A stretch of DNA of 64,000 nt. Origin: Takakia lepidozioides (Eukaryota; Streptophyta; Takakiopsida; Takakiales; Takakiaceae). Below the pieces are notes generated by a model. That model was not told where the DNA came from and searched no databases. It worked only from the letters and a program-made list of their open reading frames with translations. Positions within the stretch are counted from its first letter, which is position 1. The number at the start of each line of letters is the position of its first letter. Positions 45,201-57,200 of the stretch are shown one piece after another. Both the position numbers and the translations under genes were made by a program. Location: NCBI GenBank assembly GCA_030704615.1, contig CM060732.1, positions 25,730,001 through 25,794,000 on the forward strand, written 5' to 3'.

Positions 45201-48200
45201 AGACACCATTTTCCTTTTCTTGTGGTCTAGATACTATGAGATCAGGGAAAAGTTACTTCTGTCCTTTTAGAGATTGCTTGTCCTTTGGAGAGGTAGTCAG
45301 GCTCAAGGACCAAAGTGCTTGCCTGCTTGCCTGCATTAGGTGCTCTGTCGCTGGCCACAGTTTGGGGTTTCCAACACTCTTTGAGATTCTTTTGTAGTTC
45401 TCCTGTGTTCCATTTGTCCTCTGGTAAAAGGGTGGCATACTTTTCTGTCCTCTTTCTTCTCTCCCTTCAGGGTTGATAATTGATTTCTTATTCCACAAAA
45501 TATGTATATGCTCGCACAGTCTGAGTATTTCACTACTGGGATCTCAGGTGCTGGGAATAATGGGGGCTCTCGACCCACACATACACAAGCGAAATCAGCA
45601 AATGCTGCAAGGGCCACATGGGGAAGGCACACGGATTGCTGGGCCTGAAAGTGGACCGCATCATGCTCGGTCATTGGAGGAGCTGCCCATCGAGATTTTA
45701 CCATCTGGTGGTTTGTTCACCACCTCGGAGGACTACTACCCCACGGTAGCATTTTTGAAATTCGTTGTCTTTGCTTTAGAGAACAGAATTACTTGGAATG
45801 TCTTTTTAGTTCGTAGTATCAGCAGTCTCCGATATCTCGCCGATAGTGGGGGTTACAGCCCTTGCAAGTCATTAGTGTGGCTTCTATTGGATTGACTTCC
45901 TGTGCTTTCACAGTTATGCTTTTGACTGCGGTAATTTTCAAGCAGAACCAAGATATGTCGTTAGTGAGTTGGTTGTAACATCCTAGTAAACACACTGGTT
46001 CTCCTGATCTCTTCTGTTTTAGCTAAATACTTCAGAGCTTAGGTGGTACTGTTTGTTGAGCAGGTTGCCATTAATTCCCTAATGCGCATTCTTCGGGACC
46101 CGACATTGTCAAGTCTCCATCGCAAAGTTGTGGGATCGTTGATGTACATATTTAAGGTACATTTAAGCCTTCTTGTAGAGATTGACTTGTGTTGATTTGG
46201 GTAAGTGGAAGACGACCTGGTCAAGTGTTTGGGGAATGTCCTGAAATATTCAATGCTCTGCAAATAGTGTGGTAGGAAGTAGAATGTATGTTAGTATGTG
46301 TTTGTGTGCCCGGGGGCCTTAGTACAGATACATGTTATCTTAATGTAACGTCTTGTGATCCACAATGTTTACATAGCGTTTGAATGCTGCTTAGGTCAGG
46401 AGGGTTTGTTGGGTATGTTAAAAATATTTATTCAGGCCTTGTTTGATGTGTGTGCAGTCTATGGGGCTTGCCTGTGTCCCATATCTTGCAAAGGTCAGTT
46501 ACTGGCCGTTTAGACTTGTTTTTCTATCCTCTGTTTTGGCATTGACAACACACAATTTAGTGTGTAAAAATGTGCATTGGAAATGTCACAAAGGGAGATT
46601 AAACAGCTTACATGTATTGTAACACATCAACAAACCATTGATGCTGTGTCATGGATATCTAGGAGGTCTGCCTATGTTTAGCTTTCTGCCAAATGCTTTG
46701 TAATGAATTTTCTGGTGTAAGAGTGTTGATAAATAACGACATTGCTTTTGCTGTAGCACATGTCTGGCTTCTATTGACAGTATTTTGCATGTAGTCAGGT
46801 ATCTACATGATAGTGCAGTTGTGGTAAGCCTTTTAAGTTTTCAGGTAGTGGCAAAGGTCATTAAGATGCATAGTATACTTAGTCTAACCCCATTTGGGTT
46901 GGCATTGCATGCTGAGCCTGCATTCACTGAGTGGCTATGCAGCTGGGTTCATTTCTATCTAGGTTTGTTATTTCTTTGTAACAGACAATGAGTTCATGGC
47001 AGAATGATCATATTATGAGTTTGTCAGTGCAGGTGTTGCCAGATCTGTTCGTAACAGTGCGTACATGTGAAGAACTAGGCCTTCGCGAATTCATTTTTTT
47101 GCAGCTCGCCTCCCTGGTCTCAATTGTCCGCCAGGCATGCTCCCATCCATTTTTCAGTGTCTTAAAGAGTTGCAGGGTTCATTTTTCTCTTGCCCTTTTT
47201 CCCGAGAGCAAGTGTTGTAGTGTTGGTTTTATCTCTTTGTTATGTATGGTTCAGAGTGAGGAGGAAGATGATGGGCCAACTTTGTCTTATAAGGATGCGA
47301 GTCACATAACATGTGTGCATACCCCCTTTTCCTAGGAATCCGAAGTTTCTGAGTGCGGTTCTCTGTTCTCTGTTCTCTGTTTGAGCTTGTTCTGAATGTC
47401 TGCAGCACATTCGCAAATACTTGCCAGATATATTAACAATAATATATGATAATTGGACGACGTTGATGCTCCCTATCAGCAGGACTTCAACTGGCTCACC
47501 GGTCAGTACGGGAACTCTACGTTTGCCTCTTCTTTTGAGCTGTGATCTGCATCACTAGGCAGACATCCTTGGTACTACTTTATTAGTCCAAATTTTCTCA
47601 TTGCTTCTGAATTTCAATTCACCATGGTCTCTTGGGATGGCGGCTGGAGTCAAGGCAACCTAATAGTTTTAGAGCACTTGTATGAAGTAGATATCATTAC
47701 GCTGCTCTTACCGCATGTATATTTAATTGAATATGAAAAGGGTGGTTATGTCAAGTTCTAGTTTGATCTTGTGGAAAATGTGTGTATTTCAGTGCTTGCT
47801 TTGGTATGCAATGTAAAAATTCAAAGGGGTGGTTGTGTATCGATTTCAGGTGTTGAATCTTGTGGAACAGCTGTGCATAGCTCTGAATGATGAGTTCCGG
47901 ATTTACTTGCCTGAGCTTTTGCCCAAATGTGTGAATGTGCTGAGCGATGCTGAGCGCAATAGCAAATACTCCAAAGTTCCTTGTGTCCTCCACACGTTTG
48001 AGGTTCTTGGTGGTTTGTCTCTTTCCGCTGCTACTCTTCAAAGATCATCTCTGCTGGTTGTTGTCATTGTCCTTATAAGCTAGGAAATGACAGGATGACA
48101 TGAGTTTGCACATCTGTGTCATGTGTTTCTCCAGGGAAGCATGTCAGTGTAGGGTCCATGGTGAGAAGGCAACTTGAAAATGAAACAGAGTACCTGAATG

Positions 48201-51200
48201 CTGCTAGGGTAGTAGGACCCAACAGAGTCAAGTTACTGCAGTTTACCCCATTTGGCATTTCATCTTGCATTATGTGAATAAGACTCCTGGTCCTGGAAAT
48301 GCTTGATCTCACCTGATGCATGGGATATTTCACAGGGAGTGTTGATGACCACACACATTTGCTATTGCCGGCCCTAGTCCGCCTCTTTAGACCTGATGTT
48401 TCCAATGCTCCACTCGAGATCCGCCGCGCTGCTATCAAAACTCTTGGGCGTCTTCTGCCGTGCATGCAGGTAAGTTTGTTTTTTTTTGAGCGACTGGGAA
48501 ATATGTTGATGAAACATTGTGGAGAATTGTAGCCCTGCGAACTGTATGTGAACACGGTAGCATGACATTCCAACCACTGAAGCTCTGCAGAATCACAGGA
48601 TACACCGATGCTTGTTTAGTGGCTGCCAGTCAAGAAGTACTAAGATGGAACCATTTTGCCTGTTTCAGAGTTTTAAGAGAGAATTGAGGCTCATGATCTT
48701 CTCAGTATACTTGAGATTTGAGAAACAGCTCTCATTCCCAACTGTGGTAGGATTCTGAGTATCAGAGTTCTGCGATTTCGGTGTGCAGGTGTCTGGACAT
48801 GTATCGGCACTACTACTACCATTGACTCGGGTTCTTGATGGGTAAGTTTTGGGGGCATGTCTTGTTATGCTACAGGCTTGAGACTTTTGTATTTTGGTTG
48901 CCCCATTCAAACTGTCTGCCAGTTGATAACTATACAGGCACCCAAACCCATGACTGCTTGAAAAGCACTTTGACTAGAAACCAGAGATGCCATGAAAGTT
49001 GTTTATCCAAAGTAAATGCTGTTTAACGGACATGTCTGTGATGTTAGTTGGTCTGTTTATACCCCCTGCCTGATCCGAAGAACATTTCAGGAAGGGAAAG
49101 TGACAGTCGCAGGTAGTGTCAAAATAATGTCTGAATGAGATCCAATGCCTACACCACAGCCATTATTTCATTCAGAGCTCTGCTGTGAGAATCCCTTGAA
49201 TTCTTTTATGAGCCCTGGCTAGAAGTTAGCCATTTATCCTGGCTGTTAAACGGACATGGTGACAGGAATGTTGATGAGTTGCGGAAGGATGCTGTTGACG
49301 CAATTTGTGCTCTGGCTTTGGCTCTTGGTGCTGATTTTGCTGTCTTTGTGCCCTCTGTACGGAAACCAATGCAACGCCATCATCTCCAGGTTAGTAATTC
49401 ACTTCACTGCTATGACTTTATTTATCTGAAGGTTTGAAGACCTTACTTTCAGTTTCTAGTTCCTAAGTTGTTAGGAAATAGTAGTTATGAGTCATTGAGT
49501 CCTGGAGTCATTTTGTCTGTGGTAAATGGTGAGGTAAAACACATTCCTCGTGTATTATCTGTCACATAGGACAAAAGGTCACCTTGAGGGCCCTGTCCTG
49601 CCAGGGAACTACATGTGCTAGAGCTGATTGTGGGGTGTCCACCACCGAGCATGATACCCAGCCCATTATTTCTTCACCACTCATGAATAGCTATGGACAA
49701 GGTGATGTAATTGTCCATTGGATGCATTGGAGAGCATGGGTGCACAGAAAAAGAGTGAAATAGAAAAAGATATGAAATGAAATGAAATGGTGCTTTATAA
49801 CGTCCGCAGAAATCTCATAGAGCTTATGGGACAAAATGGAAGAAAACATGAGAGAGGAACAAATCCAGAAACCACAATTAATGTTCTAGCGATTGTCTAA
49901 GGGTGAAGGCCTCGTGCAGGTAGGCTGCCAAGCATTTTTGATCCTCATAGTGGAAGACATCAGTGAGAGTTTGGGTTCCACTGAATAAACAGTGGAATCT
50001 CCCATGGATCTCGTAGTATAGAGGGCAGTAGAAGAAGAAGTGTTCTTCAGTTTCAATTTCCTTGCTGCGCCCCATGCAAGCTGGACATAGGCGGTCCTCC
50101 CGTTGCAGGTTTTCCCATCTGCCAGTCTCTATCCGTAGGTTGTGGGAACCCACCCTGAACCGCCCCAATGCCCTCAGGAGGGAAGGAGATAAGGGTGCTG
50201 AAAGGTAATTTGGTCTCAAGATTCTATCATCGCGGAGCACCAAGAATGTCTCTCGATAGAAGTGGAGCTTTGTCGTGAGGTTGGGTAGCTTCCAAGTTCT
50301 CTTGACATGTAATTCCATAAGCTCTCTCCTAATGAGTCTGTTGCGGTCATGTCTGGATGTGATGTCCACCTCATCTGGATTCATTGGTAATAGGAAAGCA
50401 GTAGAAAGTCCGTTACGTTGAAATAAACTGTCCACTCGAGCATACCAGGAGTTCCTGAAACCTGCAGCTTTCAGCCTCACAGATGTTGTGAGGGCCCTTG
50501 CCACTAGCCCTTTGGGTGGAAGGGCCTGTAATCTATGGAGAAAGATTGTAAGCCGGAAGAGGGCCTCAGATTGCAATGGTACACATGCGAACTCTGCACC
50601 TAGGATCTGAGATGGAGTTGTGCTCCTGGCGCCAAGCATTGCTTGGAGAAAAGATGACTGTAATGGATCCAAATTTTTTTCCCACCAGGAGACAGGGACA
50701 CCAGGTGCCCAGAACTCACAACCATAGATGGTAGCAGGGCTGACGACGGTGTCAAACAGCCACTTTTTGGTCGGGGGATGACACAGATGTATTTGCTTGC
50801 ATTTGGCCTGAAGGCGGACGGAGGCCGCCTTACCTTTAGTCAATCTGTCCAAGGCAGTGGCTGCAAAGTGAAACTTGGGGGAGTGGATAACCAGACCCAG
50901 GTACCGGTATGATTTCACAATCTCAATTTCCTGCTGGTTGAAGATGAATCTACGATCAGCCTGGCCATTGAAGACCATGATCTTGGTCTTGCTAAGATTG
51001 ACTTGCATCCCATAGTCTTTGCAGAACTGTTCCAAAATTTTGAGATGGCGTTGCAGGAAGACCGGGGATTGTGCCAAAAGGGCAACATCAGCGTAGAGGA
51101 GATCTGATTGGGTTGGTCCCCCATCCAATGGTACCCCAACCCCATGGTTTTTTGATATGTAATTCTCCAAGGCGTCAATGTAGATCCTGAACAGGGTAGG

Positions 51201-54200
51201 TGAAAGGGGGCAGCCCTGTTTGACTCCAATGTTGCTGTGGACCTCGGCTGAGAATTCACCAGCGACGTTGACCGTGCCAGTGACAATCTCATACATAGAA
51301 GAGATGGCACAAAGGATGTCTGGAGGGACTTCCACTCTATGGAGCCGTTGGAAGAGAAGGTCCCGAGTAACTGAATCAAAGGCTTTGTGAAAGTCCACGA
51401 AGCAAACATAGACCATTCTTTTGTCATAGCGTGCACTTTCCACCATAACCTGAAGAGTGAAGATGTGGTCAATAGTGGATCTGTTGCGACGGAAACCAGC
51501 CTGTCCCTCAGCACGAATGCGAGAGGACTCAGCCCAATCATCCAGTTCCATGGCCACTACTGCCCCAAACAGTTTAGCAAGTAACGAGGACACCATGATA
51601 GTACGATAGTTTGTCGGTGCGAGCCTGTCACCGCTCTTGAAAAGTGGGTGGATGATGCTCTTTGTCCACTCTGTTGGAAAGCCCCGTTGCACCACCTCAT
51701 TGAAGGGTGAGCTATAAAAGGGGCTAAAGTAGGTGCAGCCTGCTTGATGAATTCACTCTGAAGTCCTGAAATGTCCACTGCTCTGCCATTTTGCAGCTTC
51801 CTGATTGCCTTACTGACATTGGCCGTAGTAAAGAGAGAGAAGTGAAGGGGTTTAGAGGTTATAGGAGAAGGAGTTTGGGTTGGGGAATGGTACAAAGACT
51901 GTGCATACTCATGCCAGACGTGAATGTCAGTGATTGGGGGAGGGTCTCTATGAGGTTTAAGGAGGGACCAAAAAAGAACGAGGAGAAAATCTGATTTTAG
52001 CAAGGAAAGAAGATTGCAACTTGATAGTGTAGGCTCGCTTTTTGGATCTAATGAGGGACTTATAGTGCTTAAGAGCAAGATTAGTGGACTCTGGAGAAGA
52101 ATTTGTATCAAGTAGTAAAGATTTGATGTGACGTCTAGCAGTCTTGCATTCCTCATCATAAAATGGTGCGTAACGACGAGTGGAGAAGGCTGAGGAGGTA
52201 GATGGAAGAGTGACGGGAAAGGATCGCAGGGCTGAGTCCCAAAGGGCTTGAGTAAGATGTGTAGCCTTGTCGTTAGGAGATGGTAGATGTAGAATGGAAG
52301 GGAGGGTTGATGCTAGGTATGTTTCATACTCGGCGTCGTGTAAGTGAGAGAAAGGGGTATTAAAGTGGATACGTGGGTGTAAGGGAAGAGAAGCAGAGGG
52401 GATCCTCACGGGGAGGGAGATGGAAGGAAATGCAAAGGAAAGGCAAGAGTGATCAGAATCCGGGTACCTCGTGATGTAAAAGGAGCTTATTCTATCAGAC
52501 TTGTCAGATATCAGAAAGAAAGAAATGTTGTATTGCCCACCAAGAGTCTCATTTGTCATTTTATTTCTGATGCATGGGGTTTCAGCATGCGCAATTTGAT
52601 GCAATAGAGGCTCGTCTGAGGAAGAGAGAACCAGCTTTGTTGGACATGCAATCCTCTCCTGCTTCTGCTCCCTCCATTGTGGTTGGGGATGTGCCCATTT
52701 TGCCAGGCATCCCCTGTCCTGGCATGGAGTGGGATGGAGAGATATATGATGCTGATAGTGTCGACTCCTCGGTTACATCAAGGCCACTCCAGGTTTCCTC
52801 TTGCACTTGTTTCCTATCTGTCTGGCAGTCCATCTTGTAAACACATGATTCTCTTTTCAGTCGAGCTGGTCAATGTTTTTGTTTCTGCTACCTCCCTTAT
52901 CCACCTTCCGTTACTGGTTCTTCTGTCAGATCATCTTTACCATCATTCCTGGATCTTCAGTCTGACTAAGTGTGACTATGCCAGGTAAACGAAGGAGTTC
53001 TGAGAGCTGCCTGGGAGTCCTCAAAGCGAAGCACGAAGGAAGACTGGGCAGAGTGGATGCGCCACTTCAGTGTGGAGCTTCTAAAAGAGTCGCCGTCACG
53101 GGCACTTCGCACTTGTGCAGGACTAGCCCAACTCCAGGTAGTCCCCCCATCGGCTCTTGGTTTACCCTCCCACAATAACTTGTGTTTGTGGACATTCGTG
53201 GCTCGGGTGTTGATAAGAGCAGATTTTTAGGCCTTTCTCTGACAATTACTACAGGATGTTCTAACTGAAGTTGAGTATGCTTGTAGAAACGTATCATTCT
53301 AAGGCAATGGGACGTGGGGCTGGGGTGTAGCCATATGTGGCTCGGGAGTTGTTTGCTGCAGGGTTTGTGAGCTGCTGGTCACAGTTGAATGATGCCCACC
53401 AGGAGCAGTTGGTTCGCAGTCTTGTTAATGCCTTCTCGTCACCAAATATCCCTCCAGAAATTCTGGCCACTCTTCTCAACCTGGTGCTGATTCTATTCCA
53501 TTCTTGTTCAAGCTGATAGTCTATTTGTGTCCCTAGTTTTGGATTTTGAAATTCTTCCTAAAGTGTTCTATTTGATCAATCTATAACAAGTAATTTGAAA
53601 TCGTGTATTGAAGACTCTTGAAGAGTTGAAGAAGAGCTTAAATGGTACACTAAAAGGATAGTCTACAAGTACATCCAGTATTAAATTGAGCAGAATGGGC
53701 TTTTGTGTGTGATTGAAATATCTGACAAATTGTTGCTTCCACACCGGTTGAAAATGTAATGACTATTTGTGGTCATGTGGGGACAGGCGGAGTTCATGGA
53801 GCACGATGAAAAACCATTGCCCATCGATATTCGAACTCTTGGACAGTTGGCAGAGAAGGTGTGCTCATTACATCTGTAAACCTCTCTTCCTGCTGACCGT
53901 GGTTTGTAGTCATCCCATCTGGCAAGCAAAGGTATATACACCATGATGGCCAATTTTTGGTTCCTGCTCCAGTGGTTCTATTCCCTGAATTAAACAGTGG
54001 CTTTGGTTCTTTCAGGCTGGCCGCTAGCTGGAAAGCTGTGTCCAGAACCTGGCGTGTGGGTTCACATGGCTTCATTGTTTAACAGGGTGCTACGTAGTAT
54101 CATGATTGATCATTTCTTTTTCTCCTGTACTTAGGAAGGCATGGAAGCCTACCTTTGAACAATAAACAGATGCAGAGAGGAAGAGGAGATTGCAATTGCC

Positions 54201-57200
54201 AATTCCCTGATTGATCATTCTTAGGGAGTGTTTGGTTAGACAAAGCTTGAGGACATGCCTTTGGCTCATGAGAGTGTGTTTTTGGGACAGTGTCATGCAT
54301 ATGCCAAGGCCCTGCACTACAAAGAAATGGAGTTCCAAGGAGCGCAGTCAATGACTGCAGAGACAGTGCAGGCCATGACAGTGGAGACACAGCCCCAGCC
54401 AGTAACGGCTGTTGAGGCCCTTATTCATATCAACAACCAATTGAACCAGCATGAGGTATGTGGTTACTTCGAGGTCCCCTTCCACAACTCGCTGGCTGGC
54501 CATTCATTTTGGGTTGGTAGGATAGCATGCTGAGTACCTGGTTGTGGCTGATACTGTTGTGGTCTCAAGTGCGTGCTTTGCTTTGCATGATAGGGATCTA
54601 CTGTCTGTTGTTTATTTTTTGGTTAGTGTTTAGTTTAGTCAGTTACCCTACCATTTGATTACGCATGACAGTCTAGCATCCGATCCAACTTAGGCCGGTC
54701 TCTAGTCCAAAATCTGTTTACATTGTCTACTTCACACCATTGAAAATGCCCCAATGCTAAGAGGAGGGATTAGCCCAAACAGGTGAAGGCATCAGCCCAT
54801 GCCTTGATAGATGTTTTTCACTCTAACCTTGCTGCTCTGGATTTCATGGACGATTCCAAGGGCATATCAGTAGTTTCAAATATAGCTGGAAGAAAGTCAG
54901 ACAACAGGTTAAATTGGGGTAGATGGGTTCATTTGAAGCTGATTCTAATTTTGTGGAGGAGTATACCATGATGAGTTGGCAGGCAGCAATGGGCATCTTG
55001 ACCTATGCACAGCAAAACCTTCGTGTGGAACTGAAGGAATCCTGGTATACCCCCTAGTCTTCTCCTTGTTGGACCAAGTTATGGGAACATTTCATGTTTG
55101 TAAACCGAATGGATTATTGTATTTCATATTGTTGGGGTAGGAGTCCAGGACAGGTTCAAGGATTGTCTACTAGGCTAGGTATGTGGTTTCCTTGACCGGC
55201 CTCTATACATGGTTTCTGGACTTGCGTGGAGGGTTCTGTGGGGGACCTTTCTTTGTATGGAATAAGAAGATGGACATGTATGCTGCCATGGTGTGGTAGG
55301 ATCTAGTTTTTGTAAGGGAATACAGTACTGAATTCAGATTAGGTGAGGGAGTGCTGCTGAAAAATGACGGTGTCATGTAGGTATGAGAAGCTTCAGCGCT
55401 GGGAAGAGGCTCTTACAGCATACACACAAAAGGCTTACCAACCTTCAACCCCTGATGAAAAGCAGTCAGCAATCCTTGGTGTGTTGCTTCACTTAATCTC
55501 TGTGCAATGTAGTGAGTTACAAAGGGAGGGAAGATCAGGCAGGCTGGTATGTCCATGGAGCTGAATGGGAGAGTGTACTTATTGGACTCTTTAGCCTTGT
55601 GGCCATAGCTGCTTTGAATGTGAAAGATTGTGGAAGCATTGTCTGCCGACTTGGTTCCCCTCTTTGTGGATCAAAATCCACATCCGCTCCTCTTGGCTCA
55701 GGAGCACGCGTTGCTGCTCGAGTGACAGCAGCTGCAGAGTCCACATGCAATGGTCCTGCAAGTGCGGCTCCACACATGAAGCCCATGAAATGGGAGGAGA
55801 GGAGGGGGATGGAAGAAGACAAACAGTTCGCCACTTTAATGGAAGGCTCGCTGTAGTAGTGGATGTAAATTTGTATTCTTTTCCTTCATTTTCTGAAGAG
55901 AGTTTGACCTTAGCATCCATGTCATACTAGCAAGCACCCAAACAGTGAACAAGAGTCACAACTCTTATCTGGATGTTCGTGAACTGAGTTGAAAGTGCTG
56001 CAGCTACTTTCCAATTGCTACTTTCGAAGAGAGCCTGTTGTTGTGTGAGATTGCCCCTTACAAGGTTGCCCCTTGAGATTGCCCCTTCGAAACTATTTGC
56101 CTCTGGTGGGATCCTACCACAGGACCTATATGTGGTCCCTGTTTGTCACAGCTAGCCTTTACTTAATGTATTGAGATGTTCCCACACCGAATTTAACAAT
56201 ACTCAGCCTGGGAAGGCTCTTTTAGATAGTGCTAAGCTGTTACTAATGGCTGTGAATCTCAGACGAGAGATTTGCGAGGGGTTCGCTCTCTTCAACTGTG
56301 CCAAGGACCTCAAAGTTCAAAAGAGAGGAGAAGAAAAATTAAGGTTATTAACACAATGAATCAACTGGCTGAGGTTTACCTTGGGTTGATCACCAGGGCG
56401 AATGCGGTGCTTGGCTGCATTGGCTTGCTGGGAGGAGTTGAGCGCGCTTTGTCGAGAATCTTGGGCTCCTGCCGAGCTTTCACGGCGCTTGGAGATGGCA
56501 CCAATGGTTGTTATCTTGCCACTTGTTTAGCACCTTCAGTCGTTGTTTATTGTGATACTCTCCCACCAAATCAGGAATAACACTAATGGCATACAGACAG
56601 TGGGGGCTGTAGATTTAGCAGAGAGACACCATATCCATTTGTGGTCGGTGTGGTGACTTTGAACTAGCAGCTTCCTTTGTGAGGGTTGATGGTGTGGTGC
56701 TCTCTTTGCAGGCTGCAAGTGCTGCATGGAACATGGGCGAATGGGATGAGATGGCCGAGTATGTCAAGTGCTTAGATGGTGGAGATGATACCCATGTGCG
56801 CATGCCAATCCTAAATACAAGTGGAAGCGGCAATGGTGCTAGCGATGGGGCATTTTTTCGTGCTGTTCTTTGTGTTCGGCGTGGCCGAGTACGTCATTCT
56901 GTTGTCCCTTTCCTGACCTCATTACAGATTTTCATATCTTTGGCTTCTGGATTATCGTCTCTTGTCACAACCACAAACATCTGAAACCCCAAACTGGTAC
57001 TCTCATATGGAGAATAACCAGGCAAGACTATTAGATCGTGAGTTTGTTTAGACTAGTCACACTCTTCCGAATGCCGATTGGACAGCAAAAATGGGCAAAA
57101 CCACAATAACAATACTGATGTTGCTGATGTTGATATTTCTTTTTCTCTCTTTTCTTCTCTCTTTTCTTTTTACCGAAGAGTTCTATTTGTTGACATGGCC

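Larger units (their letters stand above)
45548..53137 (+). other. TOR: TOR exons 17-27: second half of the HEAT repeats
   Basis: Exons: 45548-45745, 46064-46156, 46458-46493 (only 12 codons), 47033-47134, 47406-47501, 47850-48012, 48336-48469, 48789-48841, 49266-49389, 52586-52792, 52985-53137. Landmarks are [69 protein letters not shown], and [20 protein letters not shown] at the end. Exon 20 has a GC donor. The 3.2-kb intron before exon 26 holds the antisense LINE. Confidence 0.92.
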
